64,000 bases of DNA from Catenibacterium sp. co_0103 (lineage in GTDB: Bacteria; Bacillota_I; Bacilli_A; Erysipelotrichales; Coprobacillaceae), in NCBI RefSeq assembly GCF_004168205.1, contig NZ_RCYB01000003.1, positions 3,197-67,196 of the forward strand, written 5' to 3'. Below are positions 14,552 to 21,865 of this stretch, piece by piece. Position numbers and translations under genes: made by a program. Under the pieces are notes generated by a model. It was given only the letters and a program-made list of their open reading frames with translations. It was not told the DNA's origin and ran no database searches. Each line of letters opens with the position of its first letter. The stretch's first letter is position 1.

Positions 14552-14809
14552 ATGAGAGGTAGCCTGAGTGCATCGGAGCGGCATGACCGCAAACGCGCCG
14601 AGCACAAGCGTTACTACGCCCAGACTGCCTTCAAGTACGAGCGGCGAAAGTGGACGGAAGACGAGGATAAGTTGGTTCTCATCCAAAGGATTCCTGATAG
14701 AGAGCTTTCGCGAATCATCAAGCGCTCGATGAAGTCCATCTCGAACCGCCGCTGGCGATTGCGCAAGGCGGCATCTGAGAACAAGCAGACCGGCTTAGCC
14801 GGAGAGTGA
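14552..14809 (+). CDS. Small Myb/SANT-like DNA-binding protein
   Basis: 85 residues starting MRGSLSASERHDRKRA. A basic N-terminal helix is followed by KWTEDEDKLVLIQRIPDREL and a second helix pair (SMKSISNRRWRLRKAA). This W...W spacing is that of Myb/SANT-like domains in bacterial and phage proteins. Probably binds DNA; position next to mIHF and oriT suggests a role in element chromatin or relaxosome regulation (inference). Confidence 0.6.
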   Translation: MRGSLSASERHDRKRAEHKRYYAQTAFKYERRKWTEDEDKLVLIQRIPDRELSRIIKRSMKSISNRRWRLRKAASENKQTGLAGE

Positions 14810-14820
14810 GGAGTATCAAG

Positions 14821-15138
14821 ATGGAGAACAACAACCTGCCCGAGATGACCGACGAGCAGCGCAAGGCCGCGCTTGAGCGTGCCGCAGAGGCTCGCCGCGA
14901 GCGCACGGAGTTCAAGGGACTCGTGAAGACGGGGGAGATTTCCCTTGCCGACGCCCTTGCAGATGACCGCGCCAAGCGCATCCGCGTCCACGAGTTCCTG
15001 ATGTGCATCCCCGGCATCGGCAAGGCGAAGGCCGATGACATCATGCGCAAGCTCGGCATCGCGGAGAACCGACGCGTGCAGGGTCTCGGTAGCCGACAGC
15101 GCGAGGGAATCGTCGAGTTGGTCGCGAAGTTGAAGTAG
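14821..15138 (+). CDS. mihF: mIHF-type integration host factor
   Basis: 105 residues starting MENNNLPEMTDEQRKA; GAGGAGTATCAAG precedes the ATG. The C-terminal half has the mIHF core: CIPGIGKAKADDIMRKLGI then AENRRVQGLGSRQREGIVEL, an S13-like helix-two-turn-helix. This actinobacterial family bends DNA and serves as host factor for recombinases. A copy carried on an ICE could serve excision, or organise oriT 550 bp downstream. It is also the best clue to an actinobacterial host. Confidence 0.85.
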   Translation: MENNNLPEMTDEQRKAALERAAEARRERTEFKGLVKTGEISLADALADDRAKRIRVHEFLMCIPGIGKAKADDIMRKLGIAENRRVQGLGSRQREGIVELVAKLK

Positions 15139-15140
15139 GA

Positions 15141-15174
15141 ATATGGAGCCGCCCGTGTGGGCGGTTTCCCATAT
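15141..15174 (+). terminator. Hairpin after mihF
   Basis: ATATGG-agCCGCCC-gtgt-GGGCGGtt-CCCATAT, a two-part stem; no T run follows. Confidence 0.5.
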
Positions 15175-15203
15175 CAGCCGTCCGCGACGAAGGGAGACGC
15201 AAT

Positions 15204-15689
15204 ATGGACGAGCGCAAGAACAAGATGACCGACCAACGCTATCGCGAGATTCTTCCGATGGCCTATATGACCGCCGCCATCGAGAAGGGCCGTCAACCCA
15301 GACCCGTAGAAGTAGGTCTATGCGCAAGGGCAATCGTCGATGCCGAGGATGAGAACAACCTAGCCTATCGCGTGGCGATGGCGACCAAGATTCACTGCAC
15401 CATCGTCGGCGTGAAGCGTGTCTCCACGAAGACCGGTTACGACAAATACGAAATCACCTACCGCACGTTCGGGAAGGACGAGGACGAGACGATTCCGTCT
15501 CCGCTCATCGGAGATTTCCGATACGGCAAGGTGACCGAATGGCTGTGGGCCAAGAAGAACGATGACGGTACGGACTACTGGCCCGGAAGGCGTGCTGTGC
15601 TTTACAAGCACAACGACCCGCCCAAGGAGGGCGACATGTCGAGCGCGGGTTACCGCTGCTGCGTCTTCGCTGAAGCCCTCGACAAGTAA
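15204..15689 (+). CDS. Hypothetical protein next to oriT
   Basis: 161 residues starting MDERKNKMTDQRYREI; AAGGGAGACGCAAT precedes the ATG. An N-terminal helical part is followed by a beta-rich domain (HCTIVGVKRVSTKTGYDKYE, then ITYRTFGKDEDETI) and WPGRRAVLYKHNDPP. No family is recognised. It is the last rightward gene before the oriT region, a place often used by relaxosome or early-entry proteins. Confidence 0.65.
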   Translation: MDERKNKMTDQRYREILPMAYMTAAIEKGRQPRPVEVGLCARAIVDAEDENNLAYRVAMATKIHCTIVGVKRVSTKTGYDKYEITYRTFGKDEDETIPSPLIGDFRYGKVTEWLWAKKNDDGTDYWPGRRAVLYKHNDPPKEGDMSSAGYRCCVFAEALDK

Positions 15690-15922
15690 TTCTGATTATC
15701 ACTTTCTGAGACACGCCGCTTCGCATTACTGCCCTTCGCAGATTCCGGTTCGCCGCCATCCAGAAAACGGCGCGACCGATTTTGAGAATCACACGATTGT
15801 CGGTTCGCGGAGTGGCGTTCTCATGCCGAGGCGTAGGGCATTCATCCGTTCGCGAGCGTCTGAAAATACATGACTGCCAAGTCGGGAAAAACCAAATTAT
15901 CTGTCTGCGTTTCGCGAATTTG

Positions 15923-15954
15923 AGAAAGGTGGGGCGGCGGCACCCCACCTTTCT
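15923..15954. repeat. Hairpin with CGGCGGCA loop, copy 1
   Basis: Stem AGAAAGGTGGGG / CCCCACCTTTCT, loop CGGCGGCA. The loop is identical to those at 15984-16039 and 16277-16298 although the stems differ. Confidence 0.85.
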
Positions 15955-15983
15955 GTCTCCCTCCGCAAGCTCCGGGAGACACC

Positions 15984-16039
15984 GCCTTCCCGGCCAGAAA
16001 ATAGGGGCGGCGGCACCCCTATTTCCCGTCCGGGAAGGC
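15984..16039. repeat. Nested hairpin with CGGCGGCA loop, copy 2
   Basis: Outer stem GCCTTCCCGG / CCGGGAAGGC, inner stem AAATAGGGG / CCCCTATTT, loop CGGCGGCA; five unpaired bases on each side between the stems. Confidence 0.85.
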
Positions 16040-16276
16040 TCTCGCACTGCTACAATAGCAGTGCTCACCGACCAAGGTCGCTCTTCGAGTTGCAAGATTT
16101 GGGAAGTGTATATACAATCGCGGTAAAACCGCACTTGTATATCCCCTTCCATCTTGCTTTTGGGCGGCTTTAGGAGCCTACCAAAAGGGTTTCCTCAATC
16201 GGTTGTCAGGTACCTAATAATAGATACCATTCCACTGATTTTCGTTTAAGCGAAAAGGCGGCTTTTCGCAGTTTTG

Positions 16277-16298
16277 GAAACGGCGGCGGCACCGTTTC
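16277..16298. repeat. Hairpin with CGGCGGCA loop, copy 3
   Basis: Stem GAAACGG / CCGTTTC, loop CGGCGGCA, 40 bp before mobC. It is preceded by GCGAAAAG-gcgg-CTTTTCGC, which can also pair differently with an upstream TTTTCG. Confidence 0.8.
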
Positions 16299-16339
16299 TT
16301 ATTTGGTTAATCATTGCTATGAGGGAGGTGTAATCACAA

Positions 16340-16744
16340 GTGGGGAAAAAAGAAAAGTACATTCTCGTTCGTGTGACAGAGAAGGAACGGAATATCCTGA
16401 AACGCAAAGCCAAGAAAGTCGGCCTCACCGTTTCCGATTTCGTGCGCAGCTCGCTCATCCACTCGGACAACCTGACCATCAACGTCATCGACACCTCGGT
16501 TCTCAGCAAGACGCTCTTCGAGTTGCACAAACACGGCGTGAACCTGAACCAGCTCATGAAGTTCTGCAACACTTACGGACTCGATGCGTTCAACGAGAGC
16601 CATGTCATCCCGACCCTTGAGAACGAGCGAACCGTGTTCTTGCAAACGAAAGCGGCGCTCTTATCTCTTGAGGAAGAGGCACGGAGAGGAAACGTCATGG
16701 TCAATTTGGAGTTGAGTGACGATATGGAAGAGGAGGATTCCTGA
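16340..16744 (+). CDS. mobC: MobC-like relaxosome protein
   Basis: 134 residues, GTG start with GGAGG 11 nt upstream. The N-terminus (KYILVRVTEKERNILKRKAK, VGLTVSDFVRSSLI) is a ribbon-helix-helix. The centre (LSKTLFELHKHGVNLNQLMK) is the conserved MobC motif. It ends in an acidic tail. MobC proteins bind oriT and help the relaxase open the strands. It overlaps the next gene by one base and lies two genes upstream of the broken helicase and the relaxase. Confidence 0.85.
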   Translation: MGKKEKYILVRVTEKERNILKRKAKKVGLTVSDFVRSSLIHSDNLTINVIDTSVLSKTLFELHKHGVNLNQLMKFCNTYGLDAFNESHVIPTLENERTVFLQTKAALLSLEEEARRGNVMVNLELSDDMEEEDS

Positions 16745-16956
16745 TGCTCACCATCCAACCGAAGGACGATTCGTTCTGCACCGTCAAATGCAAAGCCAAG
16801 CACAACAGGAAACGTCATGCGGTGGAGTGGTGGTACGAGTGCTCCAAGTGCGGCCATACATTTGCCTATGGCTTCAACTTGGATGAGCGCCGCGTGCTCG
16901 CCGGGTTACCGGCGAAGTGCCCGCACTGCGAACGTAAGGTCCTATATTGGATGTAA
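16744..16956 (+). CDS. Small zinc-ribbon protein
   Basis: 70 residues starting MLTIQPKDDSFCTVKC. CSKCGHTF and CPHCERK form a CxxC...CxxC zinc ribbon; an earlier CTVKC may add to it. The start overlaps the mobC stop (TGATG). Probably co-translated with MobC. A DNA-binding relaxosome accessory role is possible but not shown. Confidence 0.65.
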   Translation: MLTIQPKDDSFCTVKCKAKHNRKRHAVEWWYECSKCGHTFAYGFNLDERRVLAGLPAKCPHCERKVLYWM

Positions 16957-16985
16957 GGAAATCAAGGACAGAAAGGACAACTGAC

Positions 16986-19125
16986 ATGGATTCCCAAATC
17001 GAGCTTTACCCGCACAACCAGACGGCCTATGACAAGCTCTGCAAAATGCTTGAGGTGAGCGACCGCGCCTGCGTGGTGCAGCCCACCGGCACCGGCAAGT
17101 TTGTCATCATCGCCAAACTTGTGCAGGACAATCCGAAGATGCGATTCCTCCTGCTCGGCACCAACGAGTACATGTTCGCCGACCAGATGGCGAACCTTGC
17201 TGACTTCGCGCCCGGATTCGGTCGCGGCAAGGAACGAGGTTGCCGCCCCGAAATGTGATGTGATAATCGCCGACGAGTTCCACCATTGCGGAGCGCCCGA
17301 GTGGGGCAAGGGCGTGCAATACGTTATTGAAAGCAATCCCGAAGCGAAGGTCATCGGCTTCACCGCCACACCCATTCGCTACTCGGACAACGGGCGCAAC
17401 ATGGCAGACGAGATGTTCGAGGGCAATGTGGCGAGCAGTATGGAGCTTGAGGAGGCGTGGCTTCGCGGTATCCTGCCTATCCCAAAGTACATCATCGCCC
17501 TTTACGATGCGCCGAAAGAACTTGGCGAGTTGAAGGTCTCCATCGACAAGGTACACGAAAAGAAGAAACATTCCAAGTTCGTCAAGAAATACGAGGAGCT
17601 GCGCCGCTCGCTCCAAGATGCGGATGGCATCGACCGCATCATCGCTAAGCATCTTAAAAAGCGTGATGGTAAGGTCATCGTCTTCTGCCCGCGTGAAGCA
17701 AAGCTGAACGAGTTCATGCTTCTCTCTCATAAGTGGTTCGGTGAAGTGAACGATGAAATCCATGTTTATAAGACAACAAGTAAAGACCCTTACGCTTCCC
17801 TATCGTTCAAGAACTTCAAGGCGGATGACAGTAGTGCGTTGAAGGTACTGTACTGCATCAACCAACTCAACGAAGCGGTTCATGTCAAAGGAATCGACGC
17901 GATTGTGATGGTTCGCCCTACGAAATCCCCGGTCATCTTCCATCAACAGCTTGGTCGCGCCCTCTCTTCTGGCGGGAATCAGGCCCCGGTTGTGTTCGAC
18001 CTGTGCAACAACTTTGGGTTGCTTGGTGGTATCTCTGTGACGCGCGAGCGGATGCGGCGGGCATACAAGAGTCTGACTGACAAGAAAGTAAATCCACTTT
18101 ACACGCCACGCGACTTCAAGGTCATTGATGCAGTCAAGGACTCCCGTAGTTTAGCGAAGGAATTACAACAAGCTCTGCATCCACAAGTAGATGCTGACGA
18201 GAGGATTTCCATTCTCGAACAAGCCGTTGCGGTGGGAGCGGTAGAAACGGATGAGCGTGGCTATACTTATACTTCGCATGGAAACGACCTCAAAAACATA
18301 AAAGAGTCCCTTAGAAGGCTTTGGAGGGAAGGGAAACTCACAAAAGAACAAGAGCAGCGTTTAGTCAATCTTGGCTTCGAGATGATTCCCATGACTAAAA
18401 GAAGCGTTGTTTGCTATGAAACAGGTGAGCTGTTTGAATCCGTAGCCGATGCCGCCCGCGCCATCGGTGTTCACAAACGTGCAATTTCCATCTCCATCGA
18501 GAATCATACAGCATCAGGTGGCTACCACTGGTATTACGAAACTGACGAGCGTCCAACACCGGATAGCTTCAAGAGAGTTAAAGACCGCAAAGCCGTAGTA
18601 TGTGTCGAGACAGGCGAGGTCTTTGACAGCACCGGCGTTGCTGCATATGAGATGGGATTGACCATTAGTGGCGTTAGTAAATCTGCAAGGTCTGGACAAG
18701 CAACGAAAGGTTTTCATTTTCACTATATAGATGATTCATCCATGTCAATAAGACCCAGCAGAACAATTCCGGTCATATGCGTGGAGACTGGGAAGAAATA
18801 CGACAGTATAACCGATGCTGCCATAGACATCGGTCAGAAAAAACCCAGCAATATCATTGTGGCTCTCAAGTCTGGCGGAAGAGCAGGTGGTTATCATTGG
18901 CGGTTCGCAGATGTTGAGAAACCTGTTCCTCCGTTCAAGAAAGAAAGGTGGCGTGCCGTCATGTGTTGCGAGACCGGGGAAATATTTAGGTCTGCGTGTG
19001 CCGCTGCGCGGAGCATGGGGTTTTCAGCAAGTGCCGTCTGGAGCGCATTAAAGCGTGGTGGAACCTCGGGCGGTTATCACTGGAAATATGTCGATAGCGG
19101 TGATGCCGATGAAACAACGGCCTAA
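16986..19125 (+). pseudogene. Broken SF2 helicase with four NUMOD1-like repeats
   Basis: The start ATG at 16986 (GAAAGGACAACTGAC upstream) opens a frame with PTGTGKFVIIAKL (Walker A region, Phe where Ser/Thr is expected) that stops at 17258. The rest of the helicase continues in another frame from about 17225: VIIADEFHHCGAP (DExH), GFTATPIRYSD, KVIVFCPREAK, HQQLGRAL. The gap between motifs I and II is about 61 residues, shorter than usual, so a small out-of-frame deletion near 17225-17245 is likely. The C-terminus has four ~45-residue repeats (ETGE.F.S...AA..MG then GGYHW), NUMOD1-like DNA-binding modules. The C-terminal half could still be made separately. Confidence 0.75.
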
Positions 19126-19139
19126 ACGGAGGTAGAGCC

Positions 19140-20411
19140 ATGACCATCATCAAACAGGGAGGGGTGAGCAGCAAATCCCATCAGCGAAACCTCCGAGCCT
19201 ACATAAACGATGACAAGAAGGTGCTCCTGCGCGATTCCCAGAACATGGAGGAGTGCAAGGACTTGAAGCGGTGGGCGAGTTACATGGAGCGCACCCGCAA
19301 GACTTTCGGGCATGATAAGGCCGCCCGTCGCATCCGCGATAGGAAGACCGGTGAGTTGAAGGAGGCCAAGAACACAGTGCTGTTCCATCAAATCGTGGCC
19401 TTTCTTCCCGACGAGTGCGACCTAAACGGCGGCAAGCTCACGCCGGAGGACTGCATGAGATATGCGAGGGATTACGTCGGCACCTATTACCCGAACCAAG
19501 AGGTGGTCTTCGCCCTTCACAACGAGTATTGCAAGGAGGACAAGACCCATCGCTATGCGGTCCATATCGTCATAAACCGCAGCGACCTCTCAACCGGGAA
19601 GCGATTGGATGAGGGTAGGGGCAAGGAGGCGAAGGTTCGCCGTGCCTCCCGCATCCGCAAGATGGACAAGGCATGGGGCTTGAAGCAGGTGGAGCGCGAC
19701 GAGCGCAATTCCTCCGTCCATAAGAAGCAGCCGTCGAAGGTGGAGAAGGAGATAGAGGGGCGCGGTGGGGAGTCCTACAAGATGAACCTGCGCGAGCTGT
19801 GCCGCCTCGCAGCTGACAGGGCCGAGAACATCTACGAGTATCGTGAGATGCTTGAGGGCTGGGGCGTTGACACCCAGTTTCGCAAGGGCAGGCTCTATGT
19901 CACCGACACCGACAACTCCAAATATTCCTTCTCCCTCGCGAAGCTCGATGCCGACCTGAACGCGAACGGCCTTGAGGACCGCTTCTTGCAGAACGTGGAG
20001 GCGGACATCGAGGCCAAGGGCGCGGAAATCGCCGAGGCCCGTGCAGCCGTCGAGGCCGAGCGCCAGCGCGTCACCGGCATCCGCGATGCCTACCTAGAGG
20101 AGATGAGGAAGACCTACCTCGATTACCGCAAGAAGGCGCATGGCTTGGAGGGCACCGCCCTCGCCGCGTTCCCGAAGCTCGAACTCAAGCGCCCGCCCAA
20201 GGAGGTCGTGGACGACCCCGAGGTGAAGCGACTGTGGCTCGCGTACCGTCGCGGTGCCGACGAGTTGCGCGTCGAGATGGCCTCCGAGGTCCCCTATGCA
20301 CGCAAGCCCAAGAAGGGCGGCGGTACGAGCGGGTCCGGTAGCCAGCCGCGCCGCGAGGCCCCGTCCATGGGTAAGGATGAGCGCGGGCATGAGCGAACGG
20401 ACGTGCGCTAA
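19140..20411 (+). CDS. MobP-type relaxase
   Basis: 423 residues starting MTIIKQGGVSSKSHQR; GGAGGTAGAGCC precedes the ATG. The relaxase core is at residues 1-175: an early Tyr, NTVLFHQIVAFLPDE, and the metal-binding HRYAVHIVINRSDLSTGKRL. A C-terminal half with MNLRELCRLAADRAENIYEY and a long coiled coil follows. It nicks at oriT and pilots the strand through the VirD4/T4SS channel. It ends GHERTDVR; terminal Arg after an acidic/polar stretch resembles the tagged cargo proteins, although the helical tag motif itself is absent. It sits 14 nt after the helicase remnant. Confidence 0.85.
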   Translation: MTIIKQGGVSSKSHQRNLRAYINDDKKVLLRDSQNMEECKDLKRWASYMERTRKTFGHDKAARRIRDRKTGELKEAKNTVLFHQIVAFLPDECDLNGGKLTPEDCMRYARDYVGTYYPNQEVVFALHNEYCKEDKTHRYAVHIVINRSDLSTGKRLDEGRGKEAKVRRASRIRKMDKAWGLKQVERDERNSSVHKKQPSKVEKEIEGRGGESYKMNLRELCRLAADRAENIYEYREMLEGWGVDTQFRKGRLYVTDTDNSKYSFSLAKLDADLNANGLEDRFLQNVEADIEAKGAEIAEARAAVEAERQRVTGIRDAYLEEMRKTYLDYRKKAHGLEGTALAAFPKLELKRPPKEVVDDPEVKRLWLAYRRGADELRVEMASEVPYARKPKKGGGTSGSGSQPRREAPSMGKDERGHERTDVR

Positions 20412-20517
20412 GTAGCGGTCCCGTGAAGATACCCAACCTCCCGCATGACCGGCAGGAGCGTGCGTGCCATACAGGTGATGCGTCATAAGATGAGGAAGAA
20501 CGGGGAGGTCCGCACCG

Positions 20518-20715
20518 ATGAGTAAGGTGGACGGCGACCTCATCCAAAGCATCCTCTGGTACGCGATAGCCGCCATCTGGGCACTCATCGCGATAGCTCG
20601 GTGGCTCAGCGGCGGACCCGATGGGGCGGATGCCATGACCCACTTCGGCATCGCCTTCATCTTGGCGAACATCTTCGAGCTTCGGTCGGAGATGGGTAAA
20701 ATTGGAGAAAAGTAG
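20518..20715 (+). CDS. Small membrane protein
   Basis: 65 residues starting MSKVDGDLIQSILWYA; GGGGAGGTCCGCACCG precedes the ATG. There are two hydrophobic segments (about 10-28 and 40-53) and a short charged tail. No family is recognised. It lies 100 bp after the relaxase gene. Confidence 0.5.
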   Translation: MSKVDGDLIQSILWYAIAAIWALIAIARWLSGGPDGADAMTHFGIAFILANIFELRSEMGKIGEK

Positions 20716-20742
20716 TTTACTATTGATATAGTATGGTATAAT
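20711..20742 (+). promoter_or_regulatory. Promoter with TAGTnTACTA palindromes
   Basis: GTAGTTTACTATTGATATAG then TATGGTATAAT: TATAAT at 20737-20742 preceded by TGG (extended -10). TAGTATGGTATAATACTA is itself an inverted repeat. It belongs to the same regulatory class as the leading-region promoters. Confidence 0.6.
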
Positions 20743-20766
20743 ACTATTGCATGGAAAGGAGAACGA

Positions 20767-20928
20767 ATGGCTAACAAAGAATGCAGGGAGGCGGATTGCG
20801 CCCATTGGCTCGGCAGAAATCTGGGATGCGAATACACCGATTTGGATGGATGCCGCATCGACCCTCGCAACTGCCCGGAATATATCAGTTGCGAGGATTA
20901 TCACGAGCAGGAGGAGTTCTATGAGTAA
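20767..20928 (+). CDS. Small Cys-rich protein
   Basis: 53 residues: MANKECREADCAHWLGRNLG then CEYTDLDGC, CPEYISC. GGAAAGGAGAACGA precedes the ATG, an excellent site. Six cysteines suggest metal binding or disulphides. It overlaps the next gene by 8 nt (coupled). No family is recognised. Confidence 0.6.
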   Translation: MANKECREADCAHWLGRNLGCEYTDLDGCRIDPRNCPEYISCEDYHEQEEFYE

Positions 20929-21136
20929 GGAGCAGGCGACGGAGAAGTGGGTCGTGGAGGTGCGCCGCGCCCACGCATTGGAGCACCGACCGGGCAACTG
21001 GTGTTGCGTGGCCCAATGTGATGACGGCCAGACCGCCATCACCGTGGCCGATGCCTTGCAGAACTTCATGCGAACCGGTCTCATAGGCGATGATTTCCAC
21101 ACCCGCACCAGACTGGTGGGCGAGAAGGGGGCGTGA
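20921..21136 (+). CDS. Hypothetical protein
   Basis: 71 residues starting MSKEQATEKWVVEVRR; GGAGG lies 6 nt upstream of the ATG at 20921, inside the end of the previous gene. It contains NWCCVAQCDDGQTAITVADA. No membrane segment; no family recognised. The next gene starts 4 nt after its stop, so 20767-21746 looks like one coupled unit. Confidence 0.55.
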   Translation: MSKEQATEKWVVEVRRAHALEHRPGNWCCVAQCDDGQTAITVADALQNFMRTGLIGDDFHTRTRLVGEKGA

Positions 21137-21140
21137 CGGC

Positions 21141-21746
21141 ATGGCATATAGCGCGAAGAACGTCAAGGAATCTCTAGGGCAAGGGGAGGATATGGAACGC
21201 GATGACGAGCGCGTCGAGACGCACATCAGCGGAGTCAGGAACCTCAGCGAGGAGGCGCGTGAGATGCGTGCCGCAGGCCGCAAGCTGGTTGGCGAGAACG
21301 AGGAGAAGGCCGATGACCTCAGCGATTACCGAAGGCTCTCCGGTTCCGTGAAGAAGCTCAAGGAGAGCGTGGATGCCCAGAGGGCCGAGGTCAATCAGGC
21401 CGTGAAGAAGATGGACCAGACGCTCTATGAGATGCGCAATCTGGTTGATAGGGTCGAGGAGCTGTACAACAGCACCAAGGACGAGACCCATTCCGCAGAG
21501 CAGGCCGCGCTCAACGGCGTGAACAAAGCGCAGGAGAAAGCGCAGGAGATAACCCTTCGCAACATAGACGAGGCGACGCAGCGCAGTAAGAAGGCCATCG
21601 ACACGATGGTCTTGGAGTCGAAGCGGCGTATCGAGCGCCTTGCGATGGTCACCCTGCCGGACCGCATGTTCCATTTCCTCAAGTGGACGGCGCTCATGCT
21701 CGTGCTGTTCATCTTGGTCCACATCGTCTGGCAGATGTTCTCGTAA
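21141..21746 (+). CDS. Coiled-coil protein with C-terminal TM and internal tag-like helix
   Basis: 201 residues starting MAYSAKNVKESLGQGE. Residues about 33-50 (RNLSEEAREMRAAGRKLV) match the C-terminal tag helix of the minus-strand cargo proteins. A long coiled coil (about 60-170: VKKLKESVDAQRAEVNQAVK and on) is followed by a C-terminal TM (WTALMLVLFILVHIVWQMF). The tail-anchored layout puts the coiled coil and tag-like helix in the cytoplasm. It might gather tagged proteins or partner the relaxosome at the membrane; both are inferences. Confidence 0.6.
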   Translation: MAYSAKNVKESLGQGEDMERDDERVETHISGVRNLSEEAREMRAAGRKLVGENEEKADDLSDYRRLSGSVKKLKESVDAQRAEVNQAVKKMDQTLYEMRNLVDRVEELYNSTKDETHSAEQAALNGVNKAQEKAQEITLRNIDEATQRSKKAIDTMVLESKRRIERLAMVTLPDRMFHFLKWTALMLVLFILVHIVWQMFS

Positions 21747-21865
21747 CACGCAGGCTCGAAGATGCGCGTGATTTCGCCCTATGCGGATGACGCGGACACA
21801 TACATATAGGTTCAGATTGAAGTAAGCGCCGCGCTCGCGGCGCGGGATTGAAAGGAAGATTGGTC

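Larger units (their letters stand above)
15690..16339 (+). other. oriT: Probable oriT region (hairpin-rich, no gene)
   Basis: 650 bp without a convincing gene, directly upstream of mobC and the relaxase gene. It holds at least six hairpins: 15923-15954, 15984-16039 (10-bp outer and 9-bp inner stems), 16044-16064 (GCACTGCTA/TAGCAGTGC), 16101-16150 (nested GGAAG, TATACAA and GCGGT stems), 16238-16269 and 16277-16298. Three share the loop CGGCGGCA on different stems. Structured AT/GC-mixed DNA beside mobC is where Tn1549-like and MobP elements keep oriT. The nick site cannot be fixed from the sequence. Confidence 0.65.

Noticed and set aside
15921-16300. The CGGCGGCA hairpins read as a CRISPR array
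   Set aside because: Only the loop is shared; stems differ and spacing is irregular. No cas genes in the window.
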